Shown here one piece after another: positions 55,017 to 63,975 of a stretch of 64,000 bases of DNA. Numbering within the stretch: the stretch's first letter is position 1; every line of letters begins with the position of its first letter. Position numbers and translations under genes: made by a program. The notes beneath the pieces are model-generated. The model was not told the DNA's origin and made no database searches. It was given only the letters and a program-made list of their open reading frames with translations. The DNA comes from Methylomonas methanica MC09 (GTDB lineage Bacteria > Pseudomonadota > Gammaproteobacteria > Methylococcales > Methylomonadaceae): NCBI RefSeq assembly GCF_000214665.1, contig NC_015572.1, positions 3,038,001 to 3,102,000 of the forward strand. Reading direction: 5' to 3'.

Positions 55017-55979
55017 TCAGTCGCCCTTTTCCACCCGCTTCAACAAGCCAAACAACTCACTATCGGTCGACAATACGACACTGGCATCGCTGTTGATAAC
55101 CTTGCGGTAGGTTTCCATGGTCTTTACGAACTTGTAAAACTTGGCCGCATCCGGTTTTTGCGCATAGGCTTTGGCGTAAATCTCGGTGGCTTTGGCGTCG
55201 GCTTCGCCTTGGATTTCCTGCACCCGCTTGTAGGCGGTGGACTGAATTTCGTTGAGGTCGCGTTCCTTATTGCCTTTGATACGGGCCGCTTCGCCCTCGC
55301 CTTCCGAGCGGAAGCGTTGGGCGATTTGCAGGCGCTCGCTGATCATGCGCTGATAAATCCGCTCCAGCACCTGCTGGTTGTAATTGATACGTTTGAAGCG
55401 TACGTCCAACAATTCGATACCGAACTCTTCCAGCTTGGGCGCTGCGGCGTCGAAAACGTGCTTTTCGATAGCCACCCGACCCACCCGAATCGGCCGCAAC
55501 ACGCCCAAGGTGCCTTCGCCGGCCAAATCGCCCAGCGTTTCATCGATAAACGGTTTGCGCTCCTTGTCGGTGCGTACCACTTCGATCAGCTCATGGCGAG
55601 CGATGGCGGTGCGGGTTTCGCTACCCAGTATATCTTCCAAGCGGGATTGGGCGCTGCGTTCGTCCCGCAAACGCAAGTAGTAACGCATCGGATCGGTGAT
55701 GCGCCAGCGGGCGAAGGTATCGACCTGCACATAGGTTTTGTCCTTGGTCGACATTTCCACCATGGGCCCGTCCCAGGCCAGATAGCGCTTATCGAAACTG
55801 TTGACCTGTTGCACGAACGGCAATTTAAAGTGTAAGCCCGGCTCGGTAACCGGATCGCCGATAGGTCGGCCGAATTGGGTGATTATGACCTGCTCGGCCT
55901 GGTTCACCGTAAAGGCGGATAGATACAAGGCGATAGCCAGCACCGCAATCATGAGACCTGCTTTTCCGGAAAAACTCAT
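55017..55979 (-). CDS. hflC: HflC, modulator of FtsH protease
   Basis: 320 aa. N-terminal membrane anchor (GLMIAVLAIALYLSAFTVNQ), then the SPFH/Band-7 domain (EQVIITQFGRPIGDPVTEPG, VQVDTFARWRITDPMRYYLR, YAKAYAQKPDAAKFYKFVKT). HflC and HflK form a periplasmic-face complex that controls FtsH. It overlaps hflK by four bases. Confidence 0.94.
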   Translation of the reverse strand: MSFSGKAGLMIAVLAIALYLSAFTVNQAEQVIITQFGRPIGDPVTEPGLHFKLPFVQQVNSFDKRYLAWDGPMVEMSTKDKTYVQVDTFARWRITDPMRYYLRLRDERSAQSRLEDILGSETRTAIARHELIEVVRTDKERKPFIDETLGDLAGEGTLGVLRPIRVGRVAIEKHVFDAAAPKLEEFGIELLDVRFKRINYNQQVLERIYQRMISERLQIAQRFRSEGEGEAARIKGNKERDLNEIQSTAYKRVQEIQGEADAKATEIYAKAYAQKPDAAKFYKFVKTMETYRKVINSDASVVLSTDSELFGLLKRVEKGD

Positions 55980-56953
55980 GGCGCGGCCTCCAGCATTTTA
56001 TTGGTTAACGGCAGCATCGGCATGATTTGTTGCACAGTGTCATCGACGATGATCTGTTGTCTGGCTTGCGGCAATACATCGCCCAGGGTTTCCAGATAGA
56101 TTCGGGCGCGAGTGACGTCCGGGGCTTTTAGATACTGCTCCAGCACTTGCGTAAAGGCATAGGCATCGCCTTGCGCTTCGTTGATCCGTTTAAAGCGATA
56201 ACCCTCGGCGGCGCGGATTTTCTGATCGGCTTCGCCTCGAGCGCGCGGTACGGCCTTGTTATATTCGCCGTTGGCGATATTGATGACATTTTCCCTGTCT
56301 TGTTGGGCGCGGTTTACTTCGTTAAACGACGACTGCACCGGCACCGGCGGGTTAACGTTTTTCAGCTGTACCTGGTTGATGGTTACGCCCAGTTGATAGC
56401 GCTGGGCCAACTTGCGGGTACGCGCCAACACCGAATCCTCGATTTCCTGCCGGCCTATGGTGATGATTTCATCCACTGTGCGGTCGCCGACCACCTCGCG
56501 CATCACCGCTTCCGACAGGTCTCGCAAGGTAATACCGGGATCGCGCACGTCGAACAAATATTTCTCCGGATCGGTAATCCGGTATTGCACGATCCATTCC
56601 ACCAGCGCCGCATTCAGGTCGCCGGTCACCATGGATTTCTCCAGAGCCGGATCGCTGCCGATCTGGTCCGGATTGGTATAGCCCGGGGTGGCAAAACCGA
56701 ATTCCAGTTTTTGCTGCCGTTGCGTAGGCACTTCGATAACCTCATCAATCCCAAACGGCAATTTGCCATGCAGCCCGGACGGCACCTTATCGATGTATTT
56801 GCCAAAACGCAGCACAACGCCTTCCGATTCCGCGGGAATGGTATAAACCGACATATTGATGCCGGTCAACAGCAAGACTGCCAGTAACAGGATTTTTGGC
56901 GATAACGGCAGCTTGGCCGTTAAGCGTTGAAACAACGAACTCGGATCGGTCAC
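55976..56953 (-). CDS. hflK: HflK, modulator of FtsH protease
   Basis: 325 aa, GTG start. Membrane helix (ILLLAVLLLTGINMSVYTIP) and SPFH domain (EGVVLRFGKYIDKVPSGLHG, LNAALVEWIVQYRITDPEKY, NVNPPVPVQSSFNEVNRAQQ). The Gly/Pro-rich cytosolic N-terminus found in many HflK proteins is short here. It is the first gene of the hflKC pair. Confidence 0.93.
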   Translation of the reverse strand: MTDPSSLFQRLTAKLPLSPKILLLAVLLLTGINMSVYTIPAESEGVVLRFGKYIDKVPSGLHGKLPFGIDEVIEVPTQRQQKLEFGFATPGYTNPDQIGSDPALEKSMVTGDLNAALVEWIVQYRITDPEKYLFDVRDPGITLRDLSEAVMREVVGDRTVDEIITIGRQEIEDSVLARTRKLAQRYQLGVTINQVQLKNVNPPVPVQSSFNEVNRAQQDRENVINIANGEYNKAVPRARGEADQKIRAAEGYRFKRINEAQGDAYAFTQVLEQYLKAPDVTRARIYLETLGDVLPQARQQIIVDDTVQQIMPMLPLTNKMLEAAP

Positions 56954-57115
56954 GCAAACCTCCAGAACTGAAAAGATGGCTGGTAAAACGCTTTTAGATC
57001 AACCAGTCTGTTTTATCGATGGCAAAACAGCATCGGCTTTGCGATTGATTTTCCAAGCTCGGTGCCGGGAAAAATAGTCGAGGGCAGCTTTAAGCCCGCC
57101 CTCATCCATTATTGC

Positions 57116-57592
57116 TTAATGATTACAGCCCGCGCCATGCACATGACCGTGAGCCATTTCATCGTCGGTAGCGGGTCTGACGTCGACCACTTCCACGTCG
57201 AAAATCAAGGTTTCGCCGGCCAAGGGATGATTGCCGTCTATGGTCACGTCGTCGCCGTCGATTTCGGTAATGGTGATGATGCCGGAACCATGGCTGACAT
57301 CGGCATGAAACTGCATGCCGACTTCCACATCCATGCCCTCGAACATTTTTTTGGAAACCACTTGCACCATTTCCGGCGCCAATTCGCCGTAGCCGTCCTC
57401 GGGCGGAATGGTGACGCTGAAGCTGTCGCCCGTCGATTTTCCGGCCAATGCCGCTTCCAACCCCGCAATAATGTTGCCCGCACCATGCAAATATAACAAC
57501 GGCTCTTCACCACGCGAACTGTCCAGTTGCTCGCCGCTGGGATTGGTTAGGGTATAATGAAATGAAACAGCTGTTTTATCAGTAATTTGCAT
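57116..57592 (-). CDS. slyD: FKBP-type peptidyl-prolyl isomerase, SlyD-like
   Basis: 158 aa. The FKBP domain has VSFHYTLTNPSGEQLDSSRG and PLLYLHGAGNIIAGLEAALA, with the inserted IF chaperone domain (PEMVQVVSKKMFEGMDVEVG) and NHPLAGETLIFDVEVVDVRP. The C-terminal tail is short and His-rich (HGHVHGAGCNH), so it may bind nickel or zinc. It is cytosolic and acts in prolyl isomerisation and metal delivery. Divergent from greB. Confidence 0.93.
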   Translation of the reverse strand: MQITDKTAVSFHYTLTNPSGEQLDSSRGEEPLLYLHGAGNIIAGLEAALAGKSTGDSFSVTIPPEDGYGELAPEMVQVVSKKMFEGMDVEVGMQFHADVSHGSGIITITEIDGDDVTIDGNHPLAGETLIFDVEVVDVRPATDDEMAHGHVHGAGCNH

Positions 57593-57645
57593 GACTGCCT
57601 TGTAGATTGAATTAAATTGCCATTATAACCATATCCCGGAACAGC

Positions 57646-57822
57646 ATGTCACGTTGGAGACCCCCCCGACCAAAATCTTCTCCGTATATCACCCAGGCGG
57701 GCTACAAAACCCTGGAACAGGAATTGGCCGGGCTTTGGGACAGGCGTAAGCACGTCACCGCCGCATTATCGGCCGCCGCCGCGGAAGGCGACCGCTCCGA
57801 AAACGCCGAATTGGCTAAGTAA
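57646..57822 (+). pseudogene. greB: Truncated transcription elongation factor GreB
   Basis: 58 codons survive. [20 protein letters not shown] then [13 protein letters not shown] is the diagnostic GreB N-terminal coiled coil (the family continues EYIYRKKQLREID). After the GAA at about 57810 the match stops and a TAA follows four codons later, where AT-rich unrelated DNA begins. The C-terminal domain is not in the rest of the window. So the accessory island starts inside greB; either the 3' end lies beyond base 64000 or it is lost. Confidence 0.85.
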
Positions 57823-58473
57823 CCCCAAATCACGTACTATATCTATATAACACTATGATATATTTTATAAAACGTAATAGTATATGTACTATTTTTATGT
57901 ACTATTAGTACATTTCACGCATATTGCTTTCCATTTTTGAGCTAGGTAGGATTGGTTAATTTGTAAAGTAAGAGCAACGGATAGTCGAGCCTTGCAAAGG
58001 CTGAGTGCCAGAAAGTTTGCGATTTTTTACTTTGTTCTAGAAAAGTAATGACTATCTGGAGTGCATGTTCCTCTGCAAATTAGCTATTCATAACGATTCT
58101 AACCAAGCCATCTATTCCGATATGATTACGCCAGCGTTGAATGACAGGTTTTGGAACTGACGAAAAGGAGCAACCGACCGATTCTGTTGAAAAAGTCCCT
58201 TTTTGGGAAAATCAGGTTAAGCTGTAAAATATAATTTCAATAAAAACAATAACTTAAAGGCTTTAAAAACAGCCAGATTAGCCAAGTTTCGAGGAAAACC
58301 GACTTTTTCAACACAATCAGCCGAACCCGACCATTCAAACTTACAATATTCCATCGGTGCGTTTAGTGGTTTCTCCATGGAATGCTTAGCTCGCTATTTG
58401 AAAATTGGAATAGGCGGCAAAATTCATTGGAATACACAAATTTCCATGGTGTGAGGACGCATACGATTGCACT
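57811..58473. other. Left part of accessory island, non-coding
   Basis: AT-rich DNA beginning with short TACTAT/TAGTACAT runs (57840-57915). No gene is supported. It contains the MITE-like element at 58178-58320. Confidence 0.6.
58178..58320. mobile_element. MITE-like element (143 bp)
   Basis: CCGATTCTGTTGAAAAAGTC (58179-58198) and its inverse GACTTTTTCAACACAATCAG (58301-58320) form ~20-base terminal inverted repeats with two mismatches. The inside is AT-rich and non-coding. The TGTTGAAAAAGTC terminus is of the kind seen at IS ends, so this looks like a non-autonomous derivative. No target duplication is clear. Confidence 0.55.
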
Positions 58474-58693
58474 TTATGTATAGGATGCTGGAAGATAAGC
58501 TGGGGAGTCGTGTATTGTGATTTTCGATAGCCAACGATCGATAACCTCGGTTGCCGTGAGACTATGCCAATTGAAATGGCCGTCTATGAAATTGCGGGAT
58601 ACCAAAGCCTCCAAATTAGAAGTAAAAACGGGTTCAGGCAGTGTTCGGGTGAAACTTAACTCCCACCCTCTCTCCTCAACAGTTTGAATATAA
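58474..58693 (-). pseudogene. 3' fragment of zinc-ribbon gene split by IS1380-type element
   Basis: Minus-strand codons run from the target duplication to a TAA at 58474-58476 and read (YIQ)TVEERGWELSFTRTLPEP ... ending SPAYLPASYT. They continue in frame from residue 352 of the gene at 60388-61449 once the element and one copy of TATAA are removed. It is not separately translated here, since no start is present. Confidence 0.85.
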
Positions 58694-60392
58694 CCTTAGT
58701 CCGTGTTCATACGCGCTAATATTAATGTAAAGCGATGATAGATATAGGATAATTATCATTTTCTTGTTCACCCAAACTGACCATGGCCCGCTTCAAACTG
58801 AAAGCTTCAAAAAAGGAATTTACCTCGTATGCCGGACTGGCCTTGGTCGGCCAATGTATGGATATTATCAACGTCGAAGCGGTCGTCGATGGACGAATAC
58901 CGGTCTCGCAAGGTATCAAGACTTCCGACGTCGTGAAATCGGCGACCGGCCTGCTTAGTATCGGCAAGAGTGACTTCGAGGCGATTGAGCCGTTTCGGGA
59001 AGATCGGTTTTTCAAGCAGGCGCTGAACCTGCGCAAAGTGCCTGGCAGTGTTTGGCTGCGGCAACGCCTGGACCGCGTCAGTGACAAGCTGCGCGAACCG
59101 CTAGACGAGATGTCGGTCCGTCTGATTGAACGTGCCGACGCACCGATCACCGCGCACAAAGGCTACGTCTGTCTGGACATGGATACCTTTGTGATGGATC
59201 AAAGCGGCAGCAAGAAAGAAGACGTCGGTCGCACCTACCAAGGCGTGGATGGTTATACACCGGTGGCGGCCTATCTGGGCAACGAAGGCTGGTGTATTGG
59301 TCTGGAGCTGCGCCCCGGGCGCTGGCATTCGTCGCTGGAGATTGAGTATTTTCTGGAGCGACTGTTACCGCGCGTCGAGCGCTTGGTGCCGACGGATCAA
59401 GCGGTACTGATGCGCAAGGATTCCGGTTTCGATAGCGCCAAACTGCTGTTTGCGGTGGCGGCTGAAAAAGAGCGCTGGGCCGCCGTGGATCGGAGCTTCG
59501 AGTACCTGGTGAAATGGAACCCGCGCCGTCAGGACAAAGACCATTGGGTCGCGCAAGCCGAGGCCGCAGGTAGCTTTGTCGAAAAACGACCCGGCAAACG
59601 CGAGGCGCTGTTTTCGATGAGCGTCGAACGTGCCTTCGGCAAACAAACCCGACGCTTCCGGCTGGTGATTCGACTGATCGAGCGCACCATCACCCGGCAC
59701 GGACAACACCTGCTGATGCCTGACATCGAGCTGGAAGGCTGGTGGACCAGTCTGGACGACGAGGAAGCCCTGGTGATCGAACGTTATCGCGACCACGGCA
59801 CCCACGAACAATTCCACTCCGAATTCAAGACCGATCTTGACCTGGAACGCCTGCCATCCGGCAAATTCGACACCAATGACGTCATCCTGCGCTTGGGCAT
59901 GCTGGCTTACAACTGCCTGCGGTTGCTCGGGCAATTAGGCCTGCTCGGCGACTTGGCGCCGATCCGACACCCAGCCAAGCGGCGGCGGATCAGAACCGTG
60001 TTACAGGAAATCATGTATCGCGCCGCGCAGGTGATTCATAAAGCTCGCCAGTGGTGGCTGGATTTGGGGCAAGCATCGCCGGTTGCCAGACTGTTTGAGT
60101 ATTTGCAGCATCGTTTGGTGGTGCAGCCGAAAGCCGCGCCTGGGTAAACACCGGCGAAAACACCGTGTTCCACGTACTCGCCCTCCCTGCCGATCAGGCC
60201 GGGCTGCCAGGCATTTGCCGGTTGTCGGCCAAACGTACAAAAAATGCGATGACACAAGGCGATGCCAAGTTTTTTTAGGATAAATTCGACGGTAGGGACG
60301 CTAAAAACAACACGATGATGGTTCAGTCGACCGAAAAAAATGCGCGTATGCGTAGTCGGGGGCGTTTCAGCTACCGGGAGCACGGATTCAGG
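58694..60392 (+). mobile_element. IS1380-family insertion sequence, 1,699 bp, with 5-bp target duplication
   Basis: The left end CCTTAGTCCGTGTTC (58694) matches the inverse of the right end GAGCACGGATTCAGG (60392) at 12 of 15 positions. TATAA flanks both sides (58689-58693 and 60393-60397). One transposase gene occupies most of the element. Ends, size and duplication length all fit the family. No frameshift is seen, so it may be active. Confidence 0.9.
58783..60147 (+). CDS. IS1380-family transposase
   Basis: 454 aa, complete. It starts MARFKLKASKKEFTSYAGLA. The DDE-type domain has YVCLDMDTFVMDQSG, LMRKDSGFDSAKLLFAVAAE, and the C-terminal HEQFHSEFKTDLDLERLPSG with the catalytic Glu, characteristic of IS1380. 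It catalyses cut-and-paste movement. GC-rich codon use differs from the AT-rich gene it interrupts. Confidence 0.93.
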   Translation: MARFKLKASKKEFTSYAGLALVGQCMDIINVEAVVDGRIPVSQGIKTSDVVKSATGLLSIGKSDFEAIEPFREDRFFKQALNLRKVPGSVWLRQRLDRVSDKLREPLDEMSVRLIERADAPITAHKGYVCLDMDTFVMDQSGSKKEDVGRTYQGVDGYTPVAAYLGNEGWCIGLELRPGRWHSSLEIEYFLERLLPRVERLVPTDQAVLMRKDSGFDSAKLLFAVAAEKERWAAVDRSFEYLVKWNPRRQDKDHWVAQAEAAGSFVEKRPGKREALFSMSVERAFGKQTRRFRLVIRLIERTITRHGQHLLMPDIELEGWWTSLDDEEALVIERYRDHGTHEQFHSEFKTDLDLERLPSGKFDTNDVILRLGMLAYNCLRLLGQLGLLGDLAPIRHPAKRRRIRTVLQEIMYRAAQVIHKARQWWLDLGQASPVARLFEYLQHRLVVQPKAAPG

Positions 60393-61449
60393 TATAATTG
60401 CTGACGAACTTAGTAAATAAATGACACCTGGAATATGAAGGTGGATCATTCTTATGCATATATAAAACAACCTCTTTTGCATAACGATGAAACGTATAAT
60501 AGCACTTGGTAATCGGGTAGCGTTCAGCCAAGTGGCTTAAGAGCGCGCTAAGGGGAACACTATTAGATATCTCTAGATTAAAGTCGTGAGCAATATGATC
60601 AATTAACCGGTAGAAATTCTCGATCCTCATATCGATAACCATCCTCTTTAAATCTGTTACTTCGTTAGCGGCTATTCCGCCACTCACAATATCATTATAA
60701 ATTTTTTCAATGAATTCAGCTGAATTATTGAAGCCTAGAGGTAAGGAAAAATAAATTCCTCTCTCTATGGCGAATTGATTTCGCTGCGATCTTGGCATAT
60801 ATCTGTTTCGGCGCAACCTAGAAACAGTAGTTAACGAAGACTCATGAAATTTTGTTTCTGCGTGTGCCACTTCCTCCGGAAGATCAACAATTTTTACTAA
60901 AGCACCTATTTTCACTAACCGGGATAGTGCTGGTATATCAACATTCTCCGAACCAGTTATATTTAACCTAGCATCACTGGAAATAATTGGCTTTTTCTCT
61001 TGATAATTATCAAACAGCATTGTCAGAAGGATAAGCTTATCAATATATGAAAGTCTGTGAAAATAATCAGTTTTTTTCAGTGCGTCACTAATGAAGTTCC
61101 TGAGAATTTTAATGCTTTCTTCTCTTAGAACGCTAATTTGTTTCTGCTCGCATTCTTGACACTGAAAAGAACTAAGTCTTAATCTTGCCATTAATTCGGT
61201 GCGATTTTTGACGGGCTTTGCTTGTTTGCATACTTTACAAAAAAAAGCTGGGTTATTTATAAGGCATGAAGATTTATTAACTAGTACACTCACACGCGAA
61301 CACTTTGGGTCACGTTGCTCATCGATCTGCGTTAATGTATATTTGAATTCATTCTTGTTGCTATCATTCAAAGTCCAATATTTGTTGATCGAAATAATCT
61401 CATCATCTGAAAGAGATTTGAGATAACAAATAATCGCTCCAACACTCAT
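60388..61449 (-). pseudogene. 5' part of an unrecognised zinc-ribbon protein, interrupted by the IS
   Basis: As it stands the frame gives 353 aa and stops at a TGA in the IS end; 352 residues are native. Rejoined with 58474-58693 it would be 423 aa. Near residue 70 it has a zinc-ribbon pattern (FFCKVCKQAKP ... FQCQECEQKQ, two CxxC pairs). The rest is mixed alpha-beta with SYIDKLILLTMLFDNYQEKK and a Lys/Arg-rich segment (RLRRNRYMPRSQRNQFAIER). No family is recognised. Codons are AT-rich. Zinc ribbons plus a basic region suggest nucleic-acid binding (inference). The truncated product might still be made. Confidence 0.7.
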
Positions 61450-61882
61450 TTTATTCCCATTAAAAATGTTATTTCATAATGTAATGCAACTGGCATCTTG
61501 TCCGGCTGAAAGTCATCAAGTGCTCCTATCAAATGTCGGCAAATACTTCTAATTGTGTAAACCACAGTCGTTCTATTTGAAAACCTATTAGTCTAACGGA
61601 TATTATCACGGGTTGTTAGATGGAGCTGCAGTTTTTTATGATCAAATGTTAGCTGTGACAGAACTGCTATCTAACAATTTTCATCCTTTTTGCGGTGACT
61701 GAAGTAACGCAATTACAGCATTTTACCCTTAGTTATTGGTTTGCAAGATATGGTCATACAATATGACGCTGATCATACTGCGCGGGTAATTGACATTTCG
61801 AAGCAGCGATTGCAAATCCCAGTTTTCTTTTCAAGCTTCGAGCATGTAGTTGGCTGCCATTTTCGGCGTTAATGAATGCCGA
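61450..61882. other. 433-bp intergenic region with an inverted repeat at 61613-61677
   Basis: TTGTTAGAT (61613) and ATCTAACAA (61669-61677) are perfect nine-base arms, with more pairing inside (GCAGTT/AACTGC). No T run follows. No gene is supported. The promoter for the zinc-ribbon gene should lie at its left end. Confidence 0.5.
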
Positions 61883-62839
61883 TCAGCCACCTTGTAAATC
61901 AAAGAATTTTGCGCGGTGGTAGTCAAGGTAAAGCAAATGCCGATCAGCAATCCAGCGCAAACACAGATCATCGTTTAGCCCCAGAATATCCCGCTGATTT
62001 TGACTTAATTTCGGTGAAATCAGCATTTGTCCCTTATCGTCAAAACTAATCAGAAATCGGTCGAATAGCGCATCCAAATGGGCACAGAGTAGGAAACCGT
62101 TAAAAACGTCCAGGCGTTCTGTATCGGACTTACATTCGGCCCATGGTTTGGCGTGGCTAGCCCGTAGCACCTCCGTCACATCGACACCCGTCACTGCGCA
62201 AGCGCCGCCCCAGTATTGCAGCATTCCGTCTCTAAATTTTTGCTGCCCGATACGCTGGCGTACTATCCGTTCGATTTCAGTGGCTTTGGTTTCGGCATCT
62301 GCGAAATGGGTTAACTCTTCGGTTACCTGCTTGTCATAATCGACGGCTAATTGATTTGGCAGGGATTGAGCTAGTTTGGATGCTCGTCGCAGGAAAATAG
62401 CTAGATCATTGATTTGTAGCAGAACAAACTTACGATCCGGACGAGTCGCATTTGGAAAACACCGAGTCAACTCGGAATAGAGATACTTGGAGACCTCTGA
62501 ATGAATATCGACAATCCATCGGTAATTGTCTTCGGCAATCAACGCTTGAATACCGTGCAGGGCTGATCCTAACAAAACCCCGTCATCATGGCTTGAAAGA
62601 ATATTTTCAAAGCCATTTTCGTGTCCTGTTTTTTCAATTAAAGCACGTTTCAGGATGTTCAAATTAGCAAGATAAGTCGTTGCGTATGTCTGTCGTAGAA
62701 TTCTGCGTGGAAAGCCTAATCCTTCTCGGCATTTGTAGTAACGTGCCTGTTCTGGGCAAACTGAACGGTTGGCAAAACCAGCCTGGGCAAATGCATCCTG
62801 GAGCACTGACTCATCAGAAATTCCCGCCAGTAAGGCCAA
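61883..62839 (-). CDS. HNH endonuclease
   Basis: Up to 318 aa; start uncertain. The C-terminal domain is a clear HNH nuclease: RIGQQKFRDGMLQYWGGACA, VTGVDVTEVLRASHAKPWAE, FNGFLLCAHLDALFDRFLIS. The N-terminal part (ILRQTYATTYLANLNILKRA, IQALIAEDNYRWIVDIHSEV) is helical. Start candidates are TTG 62839 and GTG 62806; both lie inside the secB-like gene in another frame, an overlap of up to 124 bases. This family is often found in restriction or defence loci. It is the last gene of the hicA-hicB-secB run. Confidence 0.8.
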   Translation of the reverse strand: MALLAGISDESVLQDAFAQAGFANRSVCPEQARYYKCREGLGFPRRILRQTYATTYLANLNILKRALIEKTGHENGFENILSSHDDGVLLGSALHGIQALIAEDNYRWIVDIHSEVSKYLYSELTRCFPNATRPDRKFVLLQINDLAIFLRRASKLAQSLPNQLAVDYDKQVTEELTHFADAETKATEIERIVRQRIGQQKFRDGMLQYWGGACAVTGVDVTEVLRASHAKPWAECKSDTERLDVFNGFLLCAHLDALFDRFLISFDDKGQMLISPKLSQNQRDILGLNDDLCLRWIADRHLLYLDYHRAKFFDLQGG

Positions 62840-63201
62840 ACATGATAGCTGGCGTTTTTCAGGGCGTATTCGTCGATACAGGATTGCTCCAGTTGCTCAT
62901 CAATCGTATATTCCGCCACAAATTCGGCTTCGATAAAGGCTCGGACAGACTTATCTTCTTCCTCAATATTCGGATCAACAAGACGAATACCCAATTCAAT
63001 AAACACGCGCACTAGCCATTGGTTTTCGTCAACCATCGCCAACTGTGTTTGTCTAACGGTGTGCTTGGTTTGGGTTACCAATTTTTCAGTGTCTTGGTCA
63101 TACTTTGGCTCAAAGTCCCCAACACATTGCGCAACACTGCTTCTTTGATAAACGTCGTGGATTTTCAGTGTATCAATGGCTTTTTGTAGATTTGCGTTCA
63201 T
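62716..63201 (-). CDS. SecB-like chaperone of a toxin-antitoxin-chaperone module
   Basis: 161 aa; the ATG at 63201-63199 overlaps the hicB stop (TGATG). The protein starts MNANLQKAIDTLKIHDVYQR and has the SecB-like ending YALKNASYHVWPYWREFLMS then QCSRMHLPRLVLPTVQFAQ; the PYWREF..S..SRM.LP...LP..QF pattern is close to the C-terminal helix and strand of SecB. Central beta strands (VRVFIELGIRLVDPNIEEED, AFIEAEFVAEYTID) fit the fold. SecB-like chaperones beside toxin-antitoxin genes (Rv1957 type) stabilise the antitoxin. It follows hicA-hicB directly. Confidence 0.75.
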   Translation of the reverse strand: MNANLQKAIDTLKIHDVYQRSSVAQCVGDFEPKYDQDTEKLVTQTKHTVRQTQLAMVDENQWLVRVFIELGIRLVDPNIEEEDKSVRAFIEAEFVAEYTIDEQLEQSCIDEYALKNASYHVWPYWREFLMSQCSRMHLPRLVLPTVQFAQNRHVTTNAEKD

Positions 63202-63680
63202 CAGGCGTATTGTTTTTCTAACGCATTGGGTTCGGAAGTGCTGATTAACCGCAAATGCTTGTACTGCTTTTCGGTTTGACTCGCCAGTTGCCATGATGTG
63301 TTTTCACTACTATTTCGAGCTTCTAAACCCTGCGCATAACCGGCGTAATAATTCAGGATATTGGTCAGATGCTGATTCAAACTTACCCCTTCCATATCGG
63401 CAGCCTGAGCAAGCGAGCGATGTAAACTTTTAGCCAAACGTAACGTCACACGACCACTGTATTCGTCAGCCGGAATCATAGGTGATGGTATGGCTTTACC
63501 TTGAGCAGCCAACATTTCTGCTGTGACCTCAATGGTGTCGATAGCGAGAGCATAGGCTTCCTCAAAACTGTCTGCGTATTCTGCAACGTCAGGTAATTCC
63601 GCAACACGGGCCTCGTAACAATGTTCGCCATCGAACCAGCCTTTGCGCACGGTAATATTGTAATTTGAAGGATCTATCAT
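63201..63680 (-). CDS. hicB: HicB-family antitoxin with C-terminal extension
   Basis: 159 aa. The N-terminal HicB domain has YNITVRKGWFDGEHCYEARV, ELPDVAEYADSFEEAYALAI; the ribbon-helix-helix domain has GRVTLRLAKSLHRSLAQAAD and SLNQHLTNILNYYAG. About 40 extra residues follow (ARNSSENTSWQLASQTEK ... EPNALEKQYA), longer than plain HicB. Such tails make antitoxins depend on a SecB-like chaperone in known chaperone-linked systems. ATGA overlap with hicA. Confidence 0.85.
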   Translation of the reverse strand: MIDPSNYNITVRKGWFDGEHCYEARVAELPDVAEYADSFEEAYALAIDTIEVTAEMLAAQGKAIPSPMIPADEYSGRVTLRLAKSLHRSLAQAADMEGVSLNQHLTNILNYYAGYAQGLEARNSSENTSWQLASQTEKQYKHLRLISTSEPNALEKQYA

Positions 63681-63973
63681 GCTGTTTTCTCCAGATAAGC
63701 CTCAAGCTCATCGTTATACTGCCTGAGAACTTTAATAATCTTGCCTATGTAACCAGGTTTGATTTCGGGATTTTTGCCATGACCGCAGTTGAACGAACCG
63801 CTCATAAACGAAGGCAGTCCTGGATGGACAAAAATTTTATGCCCACCTTGCTTGCCGTCCCGCACTTCGAAACCTAAGTCTTGTAATAGGCTTTTCACTT
63901 CTTCACAGCACAAATTAGTCTTATGCTGCTGTAATGTTTCAATTGCCGATTGGATACGTAGTTTAGCACTCAT
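63677..63973 (-). CDS. hicA: HicA-family toxin
   Basis: 98 aa. The core has VKSLLQDLGFEVRDGKQGGH then KIFVHPGLPSFM; the conserved His in GGHKIFVHP fits the mRNA interferase active site. The dsRBD-like fold with its C-terminal helix (IKPGYIGKIIKVLRQYNDEL) is complete, and it is longer than the shortest HicA proteins. It is the first gene of the operon, immediately downstream of a palindrome. Confidence 0.85.
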   Translation of the reverse strand: MSAKLRIQSAIETLQQHKTNLCCEEVKSLLQDLGFEVRDGKQGGHKIFVHPGLPSFMSGSFNCGHGKNPEIKPGYIGKIIKVLRQYNDELEAYLEKTA

Positions 63974-63975
63974 TG

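Noticed and set aside
61590..61677. GTCTAAC...GTTAGAT and GTTAGAT...ATCTAAC as an integron attC site
   Set aside because: The first pair is only ~30 bases apart, the second has the arms in the wrong order, no L boxes are visible and there is no integrase.
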